Notes: generated by a model not told the origin, from the letters alone. Shown: positions 1-6,268, counted from the first letter of the stretch. The stretch is 6,641 bases of DNA from Dehalococcoidales bacterium (GCA_016931015.1 JAFGFP010000027.1:1-6641), one strand, 5' to 3'. A program made the numbers and translations.

Positions 1-573
1 GTCCACGGGCACGCCAGCCAGGAAGAGCTGAAGCTGCTCCTGAACCTGGTCAAGCCCAAGTTCTTCATGCCGATACACGGGGAGTACCGCCACCTGAGCC
101 TCCACGCCAGGCTGGCCCAGTCGGTGGGCATTCCCGAAGAGAATATCTTCGTGCTGGAGGACGGCGACATCTTGGAGCTCAACCGACAATCGGGCAAAAT
201 AAACGGTAAGGTTACCTCGGGTAACGTCTACGTCGACGGAATGAGCGTGGGCGATATCGGCACCATCGTGCTCCGTAACCGCCGCATGCTAAGCCGGGAC
301 GGGATTGTGGTCGTGATTATCGCCGTAAACAAGCAGACCGGCAAGCTGATGAGCCGACCCGATATCGTCTCCCGGGGCTTCGTGGACACCAGAGAGTCTA
401 AAGACATGCTCGAGGAGAGCCGTAACCTGGTCGCCCACACCCTAGACCACAGCGGCAACCGCCCCGTCGAGTGGAGCCTGGTTAACACCAAGGTTAAGGA
501 CGTCCTCAACAAGTTTTACTACGACCAGACCAAGCGGCGCCCCATGATACTGCCCTTCATGGTGAAGGTGTAA
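1..573 (+). CDS. rnj: Ribonuclease J, C-terminal part (gene starts before the window)
   Basis: Only the last 190 codons are present, reading in frame from base 1 to TAA at 571-573. RNase J is a cytoplasmic metallo-beta-lactamase/beta-CASP nuclease with 5'-3' exonuclease and endonuclease activity in mRNA decay and rRNA maturation. Seen here: the start VHGHASQEEL, then MPIHGEYRHL, then a C-terminal domain ending KRRPMILPFMVKV, all hallmarks of the family. The two motif histidines (residues 4 and 26 of the fragment) are 22 apart, as are H368 and H390 of B. subtilis RNase J1, the latter a metal ligand. If aligned to J1 the fragment begins near residue 365, which would make the whole protein about 555 residues, the usual length. 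The metal-binding HxHxDH motif lies upstream and cannot be checked. ftsK follows after 29 bases on the same strand, so the two are probably co-transcribed. No frameshift is seen. Confidence 0.95.
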   Translation, partial: VHGHASQEELKLLLNLVKPKFFMPIHGEYRHLSLHARLAQSVGIPEENIFVLEDGDILELNRQSGKINGKVTSGNVYVDGMSVGDIGTIVLRNRRMLSRDGIVVVIIAVNKQTGKLMSRPDIVSRGFVDTRESKDMLEESRNLVAHTLDHSGNRPVEWSLVNTKVKDVLNKFYYDQTKRRPMILPFMVKV

Positions 574-582
574 CCGAATAGT

Positions 583-602
583 CCCCCCAAGCGGGTGGTT
601 TT
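583..602 (+). promoter_or_regulatory. GC hairpin plus T-run overlapping the ftsK ribosome binding site
   Basis: In the 29-base gap between rnj and ftsK, CCCCCC (583-588) can pair with GGGTGG (593-598) around an AAGC loop, giving five G-C pairs with one C/T mismatch, followed directly by TTTT (599-602) and the ftsK ATG. The 3' arm is also the only Shine-Dalgarno-like sequence for ftsK (GGTGG, 4 bases before ATG). It could therefore be a weak terminator/attenuator or a structure that hides the start site. The stem is short, so chance pairing in GC-rich DNA is quite possible. Confidence 0.3.
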
Positions 603-2870
603 ATGGCTAAGAAAAAGGCTAAAACCCCGAATAAACCTAAACCCAGAAAGGCCATGGGTAAGCAGGCAAAGGGGAGCTCCCTGCACCTGCCGGGCTGGCG
701 TGTCGCCCTGCGTGTTATCGCGGTGGCCGCTATCGTCGGCCTGCTATCCTGGCAGTGGCCCAACATCAGCGCCTGGGCAAACAGCGTCCGGGACGAGACC
801 TTAAGGCTGTTCGGCTGGGGGTTACTACTGCTTGTTATCGCCCTGGTTATCCTGGGTATAGTGTTATGGTCGCGGAGAAAGGTCTCCTCCAGGCTGGTGC
901 GCTTTCGCCAGTGGTGGGGCGGTATCGCCTACACCTTCGCTGTCTGGGGGGTACTGGCCTACTGGGGACTGGGGGGCAGCATCGGGCAGTATCTCATCGG
1001 CTTCCCCGATTCAAGCTTTCTCGGTATCCCCCGGATAATAGGACTGGTTCTGGCCGGTATCGCGCTCACGACCCCCGGCGCCTTTGCCAGCGCCGCCAGA
1101 AAAGCAAGCTCGCTCCTAACGCGGCAGATTCAGAGACGCCCCGCCCCCCCTGCCACCGTTGCGGAGACACCACCCCCCATCACCATCATGCCGCCGCCGC
1201 GCCCGGAGCCGCCACCAGCGGCCACTCCGACCGCCATCGAAACACCCCCACCGCCAGCAGCGGCAAAGTGGCCCACGCCGACCCCGATACCCACACCCAC
1301 TCCTACTCCAACCCCAATCCCAACACCGGCTCCGACGCCCATGCCATTAACCTCCACCCCGACCCAGGAGGAGCTACGCCAGGTAGCCCAGGAGGTCTGG
1401 AGGAAATACGGCGATTCGCCGTCCCTGGTCACCGAGGACGGCTGGCGCCTGCCGCCGATTGACATCCTGGACTCGGTTCAGGAAGTCGAGTTCGGGCAGG
1501 CGGACAACCTGCAGCGAGCCCGTCTTATCGAGGAGGCCCTGGCCAGCTACGGGGTCGAGGCCAAGGTAGTCCAGATAAACGCCGGGCCGACCGTTACCCA
1601 GTTCGGGGTGGAACCGGGCTGGGATAGAAAGATGAAGGAGATAAAGGAGCGAGACCGGGACGGTAACGTTACCGTCAGACTGGAAGAGGTCTCCAAGACC
1701 AGGGTCAAGGTGGACAAAATCACGGCCCTGGCTAACGACCTGGCCCTAGCCCTGGCCGCCCCCAGCATCAGAATCGAGGCCCCGGTGCCGGGAAAACCGG
1801 TGGTCGGCATCGAGGTGCCCAACACCACCCTGGGCATGGTCAACCTGCGCGGCGTTATCGAGACCAGCTCCTTTCAGAAGATGAGCGCCAAGTCCCGGCT
1901 CACCCTGGCGCTGGGTAAGGGGGCCGGCGGGGAAGCCGTGGTCGGCGACCTGACCAAGATGCCGCACCTGCTCATCGCCGGAGCCACCGGCAGCGGTAAG
2001 ACGGTCTGTCTTAACTCCATCATCTGCTGCCTGCTCCTGCACAACTCGCCCAACAGCGTCCGCCTTATTATGGTTGACCCGAAGCGGGTGGAGCTCACCC
2101 CGTTTAACAGCATCCCCCACCTGGCGGTGCCGGTTATCGTCGATACCAGTAAGGCCCTGACCACGCTCCGCTGGCTCAATCAGGAGATGGACAAGCGCTA
2201 TCAGAAGCTGGCCACCGTCAGCGCCCGCAACATCGAAGGCTACAATAAGAACCGGGAGGGCGAAGATAAGCTCCCCTACCTGGTGCTCGTCATCGACGAG
2301 CTGGCCGACCTGATGATGACCGGCTTCGACGAAGTCGAGCACATCCTCTGCCGCCTGGCCCAGCTGGCCCGGGCCACCGGCATCCACCTGGTGGTGGCCA
2401 CCCAACGCCCCTCGGTAGACGTGGTTACCGGCCTCATCAAGGCCAACTTCCCGACCCGCATCAGCTTCGCCGTGACCTCTCAGGTGGACTCGCGCACCAT
2501 CCTCGATATCGGCGGCGCCGAGAAGCTCCTGGGGCGGGGCGATATGCTTTACATGCCCACCGAGGCCGCCAAGCCCAAGCGCCTCCAGGGCTGCTACGTC
2601 TCCGACGCCGAGACCGAGCGCCTGGTCTACTTCTGGGGCAGCCAGAAAAAAGAAGAGATGTCCTCGCTGGAGATTGAAGGGGTCTCGGCACCGGACAGCG
2701 CCAGGGGCGCCTACCCGGAGGACCCGCTTCTGGAATCCGCGCGAAAGCTCTTAAAGGAGCACACCCACGTCTCGACATCTTTCCTGCAGCGCAAGCTGCG
2801 CATCGGTTACCCCCGGGCCGCCCGCATCATGGAGCAGCTTACGGAGGAGGGCGAAGCCAGGGAGGAATAA
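603..2870 (+). CDS. ftsK: FtsK/SpoIIIE-family DNA translocase
   Basis: A 755-residue, complete, membrane-anchored hexameric ATPase that pumps chromosomal DNA across the division septum. Order of domains: a lysine-rich N-terminus (1-24); about four hydrophobic segments (roughly 33-50, 71-90, 107-125, 144-163); a Pro/Thr-rich linker (178-254); the alpha domain (about 285-430, with the GPTVTQFGVEPG motif); the RecA-like beta domain with Walker A GATGSGKT (460-467), DPKRVEL (492-498), Walker B LVIDELADL (562-570) and VVATQRPSVDVVTG (597-610); and a winged-helix gamma domain (about 705-752, STSFLQRKLRIGYPRAARIM), which in known FtsK proteins reads DNA polarity sequences. The length fits SpoIIIE-type proteins. 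The alpha domain holds an extra charged segment at about 340-366. The ATG at 603 is chosen because it gives the basic cytoplasmic tail before the first membrane segment. Its last codons supply the ribosome binding site of the next gene. Confidence 0.96.
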   Translation: MAKKKAKTPNKPKPRKAMGKQAKGSSLHLPGWRVALRVIAVAAIVGLLSWQWPNISAWANSVRDETLRLFGWGLLLLVIALVILGIVLWSRRKVSSRLVRFRQWWGGIAYTFAVWGVLAYWGLGGSIGQYLIGFPDSSFLGIPRIIGLVLAGIALTTPGAFASAARKASSLLTRQIQRRPAPPATVAETPPPITIMPPPRPEPPPAATPTAIETPPPPAAAKWPTPTPIPTPTPTPTPIPTPAPTPMPLTSTPTQEELRQVAQEVWRKYGDSPSLVTEDGWRLPPIDILDSVQEVEFGQADNLQRARLIEEALASYGVEAKVVQINAGPTVTQFGVEPGWDRKMKEIKERDRDGNVTVRLEEVSKTRVKVDKITALANDLALALAAPSIRIEAPVPGKPVVGIEVPNTTLGMVNLRGVIETSSFQKMSAKSRLTLALGKGAGGEAVVGDLTKMPHLLIAGATGSGKTVCLNSIICCLLLHNSPNSVRLIMVDPKRVELTPFNSIPHLAVPVIVDTSKALTTLRWLNQEMDKRYQKLATVSARNIEGYNKNREGEDKLPYLVLVIDELADLMMTGFDEVEHILCRLAQLARATGIHLVVATQRPSVDVVTGLIKANFPTRISFAVTSQVDSRTILDIGGAEKLLGRGDMLYMPTEAAKPKRLQGCYVSDAETERLVYFWGSQKKEEMSSLEIEGVSAPDSARGAYPEDPLLESARKLLKEHTHVSTSFLQRKLRIGYPRAARIMEQLTEEGEAREE
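1272..1331 (+). repeat. Two-copy 30-base tandem repeat coding Pro-Thr linker of FtsK
   Basis: Residues 224-233 (PTPTPIPTPT) and 234-243 (PTPTPIPTPA) of FtsK form two adjacent 10-residue copies, encoded by 1272-1301 and 1302-1331. Most of the base differences are at third codon positions, so the DNA has diverged while the peptide stayed nearly the same. The surrounding linker (178-254) is otherwise Pro/Ala/Thr-rich and presumably an extended tether between membrane and motor domains. Confidence 0.6.
2861..2865 (+). promoter_or_regulatory. Shine-Dalgarno for the HEPN-like gene, inside the ftsK 3' end
   Basis: A perfect GGAGG lies in the last codons of ftsK, 7 bases before the ATG at 2873. The ftsK stop (2868-2870) falls between them, so ribosomes finishing ftsK end right at this start, which favours translational coupling. 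I see no convincing -10/-35 pair just upstream, so expression probably relies on ftsK transcription. Confidence 0.75.
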
Positions 2871-2872
2871 GA

Positions 2873-3460
2873 ATGGAAAGGCGAAGTATAAAAGTTACTA
2901 AAGAGAGGCAGGTAATTACATACGCAGAAATATGGCACGCATCTCACGTGATGTTAGATAGAGGAGAGAGAAAGGCAAAAGGTTCGTACTATGAATTAAT
3001 GGCGAGTCTCATTTTTACAGCGTTCACGCTTGAGGCATATCTTAATCATATAGGTAAACAAATATTTAGTTGTTGGGATGATCTTGAACAACTCTCCCCA
3101 CAAAAGAAACTGAACGTTATAGCAGAGAAGCTGGGGGTTGACAAGGATGATGGCAAACGCCCTTTTCAGACAATCAAGGAATTATTCAAATTCAGAAACG
3201 ACGTTGCTCACGGCAAGTCCGTAGTTCTTAAGTCCGAGGATCTGATTAGTGCTACTGGCGCTGAACTAGATGATTATATGTATAGACTTCCTGAAACAGA
3301 ATGGGAGACGTATTGCAGTTTAGAAAATTCCAAGCGAGCAAGAGAAGACGTAAAAAGTATCATTGAGAGAATTCACGATGCGTCAGGCGTGACCGAATAT
3401 ATATTTGGTCTGGGCATAGGAAGTGGGTTAGCAACGGTAATCCATGGGGAAAAGACTTAA
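2873..3460 (+). CDS. Stand-alone HEPN-like protein, AT-rich, probably acquired
   Basis: A 195-residue protein of unknown specific function. A hydrophobic/helical stretch with ASLIFTAFTLEAYLNHIG (about 44-61) is followed by ELFKFRNDVAHGKS (103-116). R108-NDVA-H113 is an R-X4-H motif, the signature of HEPN domains, many of which are metal-independent RNases in toxin-antitoxin, Abi and CRISPR proteins. The SLIFTAFTLEAYLN type of helix before such a motif is common in small uncharacterised HEPN-like proteins. HEPN folds without RNase activity also exist, so the activity is inference. Composition is unlike every neighbour: sampled 60-base lines are 38-40% GC against 73% in a ftsK line, and AGA, AGG, ATA and TTA codons are frequent. 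It starts 2 bases after ftsK, and its TAA overlaps the stop of the convergent methyltransferase gene. No nucleotidyltransferase (MNT) or other antitoxin-like gene is adjacent. The start is fixed by the good GGAGG at 2861. The reading frame is certain; the family call is moderate. Confidence 0.8.
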   Translation: MERRSIKVTKERQVITYAEIWHASHVMLDRGERKAKGSYYELMASLIFTAFTLEAYLNHIGKQIFSCWDDLEQLSPQKKLNVIAEKLGVDKDDGKRPFQTIKELFKFRNDVAHGKSVVLKSEDLISATGAELDDYMYRLPETEWETYCSLENSKRAREDVKSIIERIHDASGVTEYIFGLGIGSGLATVIHGEKT

Positions 3461-4068
3461 ACATTTCTTGCTTTACCTTCCCTTGTCGTCTCACCCCGCC
3501 ATCCCTTCGGCATCCCTAAAAACCTCGGGGTGCGCTTCAGGTAGTCACGGTAGCTATCGCCGTACTTCTCCAGGCAGGCCTGCTCCTCCAGAGGGGCATA
3601 GTAGAAAGACATGGCGGTAATCACCACGGTAAAGACCAGGAAGACCCAGGAAGCGGTGGCGATACTTATCCCCAGAAAGGAGATAAAGGCGGCGACGTAC
3701 ATCGGGTGCCGGGAATAGCGGTACAGCCCTTGGGTAAGCGGTTTGTCGGGCGGGGCCGCCGCCCAGTTCGCCAGGACTACCTTGTTCATCACCAGCCCGA
3801 CGACGGCGATAGGCAGCCCCACGTAGAACCACACCGTGCCTAACTCCAGGGGCAGAAAGACCGAGTACACCAGGGCGGGGATATAGATTACCTTCGAGGC
3901 AACGGCAATTATCTTGTGAGACCGGGACATTTTAGCCAGCGTAGCGGAGGGGGATGGTGAACCTCTTCCCCGGGCGATACGAAGAAAGATGGGCATGGTC
4001 GCAGCGTCAACGAGCATGAGAATCCAGGCGTTCCACAGCCCGATTTCAAAGGCGGGGACAAGTGACAT
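3457..4068 (-). CDS. Isoprenylcysteine methyltransferase-like membrane methyltransferase
   Basis: A 203-residue integral membrane protein with about five hydrophobic segments (roughly 5-25, 55-73, 78-98, 123-140, 141-157). The signature is PLTQGLYRYSRHPMYVAAF (110-128) followed by PLEEQACLEKYGDSYRDYLKRTPRF (159-183). This RHPxY ... EE ... YG..Y..Y pattern binds S-adenosylmethionine in the ICMT/phospholipid methyltransferase group (PEMT/ICMT Pfam families). The bacterial substrate is unknown; lipids or small lipophilic molecules are plausible, and prenylated protein is not implied. The start ATG (4068-4066) has GGAGG at 4079-4075, 6 bases away. It lies 27 bases after the 46-residue gene and is probably the last gene of the uvrB operon. 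The final residues (RGETTREGKARNV) extend past where I expect relatives to end and become AT-richer. The stop overlaps that of the convergent HEPN-like gene, so the tail may have been altered when that gene arrived. Confidence 0.86.
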   Translation of the reverse strand: MSLVPAFEIGLWNAWILMLVDAATMPIFLRIARGRGSPSPSATLAKMSRSHKIIAVASKVIYIPALVYSVFLPLELGTVWFYVGLPIAVVGLVMNKVVLANWAAAPPDKPLTQGLYRYSRHPMYVAAFISFLGISIATASWVFLVFTVVITAMSFYYAPLEEQACLEKYGDSYRDYLKRTPRFLGMPKGWRGETTREGKARNV

Positions 4069-4095
4069 AAGGCACCTCCCTATTCAGTATCTAGA

Positions 4096-4236
4096 CTACT
4101 TACCTCTTAACCGCTTCAAAACGGCGTCGAAATACACCTTAGCCAGGTTCTTACCGTGCTTGGGGATGCGCTCCCGTTTGCGCCGCAGCTTCTTCGCACG
4201 GCGCTCCTGCCTCGTTTCGATATTATCGCTGCTCAT
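4096..4236 (-). CDS. 46-residue very basic small protein coupled to uvrB
   Basis: A short frame of 46 codons from ATG (4236-4234) to TAG (4098-4096). The uvrB stop TGA (4235-4233) overlaps this ATG as ATGA, the classic arrangement for translational coupling, so it should be made in step with UvrB. The peptide begins MSSDNIETRQERRAKK, continues with KLRRKRERIPKHGKNLAK, and ends VYFDAVLKRLRGK. About 17 of 46 residues are Lys or Arg, with a likely helix of basic repeats, then a PKHGKN turn, then a second amphipathic helix. There is no signal peptide or membrane segment. The composition suggests binding to nucleic acid, but no family is recognised with certainty. The GC content and codon use match its neighbours, which supports a native gene. 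It could affect UvrB or simply ride in the operon. The methyltransferase gene follows after 27 bases. Confidence 0.78.
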   Translation of the reverse strand: MSSDNIETRQERRAKKLRRKRERIPKHGKNLAKVYFDAVLKRLRGK

Positions 4237-6221
4237 TTCTTTATCTCGATAGGGTCAATTTCCTGTCGCAGCTCGATGATGCGGTCGCGCAGGAGGGCCG
4301 CCTTCTCGAACTCCAGGTTGCGGGCCGCCGTCTTCATCTGCGCTTCCAAGTCCTTAATGAGACGGGCGATGTCCCCTTTGGAGAGCGGGGCGGCCGCCTG
4401 ATAGGGGGCGCGGGGCTCGGCGACGGCGCGCACCCGCTCCGTGATATCGCGGATGGCCTTCCTTATCCCGCGCGGAGTGATGCCGTGCTCTTTATTATAA
4501 GCTTCCTGAATCCGGCGGCGGCGCTTGGTCTCCTCTATCGCCCGCGACATGGAGCCGGTAACGGTGTCGGCGTACATAATCACGTGCCCGTCGATGTGCC
4601 GCGAGGCGCGCCCCATAGTCTGAATCAGGGCTTCCTCAGAGCGGAGGTAGCCCTCTTTGTCGGCGTCCAGGATGGCCACCAGGCTCACCTCGGGCAGGTC
4701 GAGCCCCTCGCGGAGCAGGTTGATACCGACCACCACGTCGTAGACCCCGAGACGGAGCGCCCGCAGGATGTCCACCCGCTCCAGGGTATTAATCTCGGAA
4801 TGAAGATAGTGGGTCTTAACGCCCATCTCCACCAGGTACTCCGCCAGCTCCTCGGCCATGCGCTTGGTCAGGGTGGTCACCAGGCAGCGCTCCTCCCGGT
4901 CGACCCGGGTCTTAATCTGGTCGAGGAGGTCGTCAATCTGCCCCTTGGTCGGCTTAACCTCGATGGTGGGCTCAAGGAGCCCGGTGGGGCGCACCAACTG
5001 CTCCACCACCTGCTGGCTGTGCTCGTACTCGTAGCGGGCCGGGGTCGCCGAGGTGTAGATAACCTGGTTGATATGCTGGTTGAACTCGGTGAAGTTAAGG
5101 GGGCGGTTATCCAGGGCCGAGGGCAGGCGGAAGCCGTACTCCACCAGCGTCTCCTTGCGCGAGCGGTCGCCGTGATACATCCCCCGAATCTGGGGCAGGG
5201 TCATGTGCGACTCGTCGATAACCATCAGGAAGTCCTCGGGGAAGTAGTCCAGGAGCGTCCAGGGCGGGCTCCCCGGGGCGCGTCCGGAGAGGTGGCGGGA
5301 GTAGTTCTCCACCCCGGAGCAGTAGCCTGCCTCCTGAAGCATCTCCAGGTCGTAGTTGGTGCGCGCTTCGAGGCGTGAGGCCTCAAGGAGCTTACCCTGC
5401 CCTTTAAGCTCGGCCAGCCTCTCCGTAAGCTCCGCCTTAATGCTCTCGACAGCCCGCTCAAGCTTATCGCGAGAGGTAACGAAGTGCTTGGCGGGATAGA
5501 TGTCCACGCTGTCCAGCTCGCGGAGGAGCTCCCCGGTGAGCGGGTCTATCTCCATGATGCGCTCGATGTCGTCGCCGAAGAACTCGACGCGCACCGCCAG
5601 CACCTCGTAGGACGGCTGAATCTCCAGGGTATCACCGCGGATACGAAACCGGCCCCGGGTGAAATCGACATCGTTGCGCTGGTACTGCATGTCCACCAGA
5701 CGGCGCAAAAGCTCCGTCCGGGGGTAGGCCGCGCCCCGCTTCAGGGTGCAGACGAAGCCACGGTACTCCTCCGGCTCGCCCAGGCCGTAGATACAGGATA
5801 CCGAGGCCACGATAACCACGTCGCGGCGCTCGAAGAGGGCGCGGGTAGCCGAGTGGCGCAGCTTGTCGATTTCCTCGTTGATGTCGGCGTCCTTCTCGAT
5901 GTAGAGGTCGTGCTGGGGAACGTAGGCCTCGGGCTGGTAGTAATCGTAATAGCTGACGAAGTACTCCACGGCGTTATCGGGAAAGAAGTCCCGGAACTCC
6001 GCCGCCAGTTGAGCCGCCAGGGTCTTATTGTGGCTGATGACCAGGGTCGGCCGCTGGCAACGGGCGATGACGTTAGCCATGGTGAAGGTCTTGCCGCTGC
6101 CGGTAACCCCCAACAGCGTCTGCTGCTGGTAGCCGTTATGTAAACCTCGCACCAGCCCGTCCACCGCCGCCGGCTGGTCGCCGGTGGGCTTGAAATCGGA
6201 GACTATCTTGAACTCCGTCAT
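4233..6221 (-). CDS. uvrB: Excinuclease ABC subunit UvrB
   Basis: A 662-residue complete UvrB, the DNA damage verification helicase-like subunit of nucleotide excision repair. UvrA loads it, and it then recruits UvrC for incision. Seen: the family N-terminus FKIVSDFKPTGDQP (4-17), Walker A GVTGSGKT (38-45), the beta-hairpin YYDYYQPEAY (91-100) that clamps DNA, the DESH motif (336-339), YTSATP (389-394), the helicase segment NLLREGLDLPE (501-511), QTMGRASRH (534-542), and a C-terminal UVR domain (about 624-656, with LEFEKAALLRDRI) that pairs with UvrC. Length and motif order are those of the family. I place the start at ATG 6221-6219, where the conserved N-terminus begins. A GTG 13 codons upstream is open in frame but would lie upstream of the predicted promoter -10 box. 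A GGGGG at 6233-6229 is the likely weak ribosome binding site. It is the first gene of an apparent operon with the small basic protein and the methyltransferase. Confidence 0.98.
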   Translation of the reverse strand: MTEFKIVSDFKPTGDQPAAVDGLVRGLHNGYQQQTLLGVTGSGKTFTMANVIARCQRPTLVISHNKTLAAQLAAEFRDFFPDNAVEYFVSYYDYYQPEAYVPQHDLYIEKDADINEEIDKLRHSATRALFERRDVVIVASVSCIYGLGEPEEYRGFVCTLKRGAAYPRTELLRRLVDMQYQRNDVDFTRGRFRIRGDTLEIQPSYEVLAVRVEFFGDDIERIMEIDPLTGELLRELDSVDIYPAKHFVTSRDKLERAVESIKAELTERLAELKGQGKLLEASRLEARTNYDLEMLQEAGYCSGVENYSRHLSGRAPGSPPWTLLDYFPEDFLMVIDESHMTLPQIRGMYHGDRSRKETLVEYGFRLPSALDNRPLNFTEFNQHINQVIYTSATPARYEYEHSQQVVEQLVRPTGLLEPTIEVKPTKGQIDDLLDQIKTRVDREERCLVTTLTKRMAEELAEYLVEMGVKTHYLHSEINTLERVDILRALRLGVYDVVVGINLLREGLDLPEVSLVAILDADKEGYLRSEEALIQTMGRASRHIDGHVIMYADTVTGSMSRAIEETKRRRRIQEAYNKEHGITPRGIRKAIRDITERVRAVAEPRAPYQAAAPLSKGDIARLIKDLEAQMKTAARNLEFEKAALLRDRIIELRQEIDPIEIKK

Positions 6222-6239
6222 GGCTGAACCCCCGGAGAT

Positions 6240-6268
6240 AGTATAGCCCTTTAGAGGCACGGCTTCAA
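6240..6268 (-). promoter_or_regulatory. Predicted sigma-70-type promoter of uvrB
   Basis: On the minus strand TTGAAG (6268-6263) is followed, after exactly 17 bases, by TATACT (6245-6240). Transcription would start near 6233, leaving a leader of only about 12 bases before the uvrB ATG, beginning at or beside the GGGGG that would serve as ribosome binding site. No B. subtilis-type (GAAC-N4-GTTC) or E. coli-type (CTG-N10-CAG) LexA box is visible between 6222 and 6361, so SOS control is not shown by the sequence. Confidence 0.65.

Noticed and set aside
1746..2405. Minus-strand 219-codon open frame opposite ftsK
   Set aside because: It lies wholly over the conserved FtsK motor domain, is rich in Gly/His/Gln and Asp with no known motif, and has no supporting ribosome binding site or context; it is a shadow of high third-position GC.
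2873..3460. HEPN-like gene as part of a Cas13 or other CRISPR system
   Set aside because: It is a single small protein with one R-X4-H motif; Cas13 is far larger with two, and no repeat-spacer array is seen anywhere in the window.
2873..3460. Classical two-gene HEPN/MNT toxin-antitoxin pair
   Set aside because: The flanking genes are ftsK and a methyltransferase; no nucleotidyltransferase motif (GSxxxG...DxD) is found next to it.
2860..3470. Insertion sequence or integron-like boundaries around the AT-rich gene
   Set aside because: No transposase, terminal inverted repeats or clear target-site duplication could be seen at either edge.
3492..3532. Inverted repeat CACCCCG / CGGGGTG as a terminator for the convergent genes
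   Set aside because: The arms are separated by 27 bases, lie inside the methyltransferase coding sequence, and are not followed by a T-run on either strand; more likely chance.
4485..5378. Long plus-strand open frame (297 codons) opposite uvrB
   Set aside because: It is antisense to the well-conserved uvrB coding sequence; the composition (His/Leu/Val/Gln-rich, no recognisable domain) is that of a GC-rich shadow frame. The same applies to the plus-strand frame at 5484-6143.
6219..6260. Longer uvrB reading frame starting with GTG at 6260
   Set aside because: The added 13 residues are not part of the UvrB family, whose conserved N-terminus starts at the ATG at 6221, and the extension would cross the predicted promoter -10 box.
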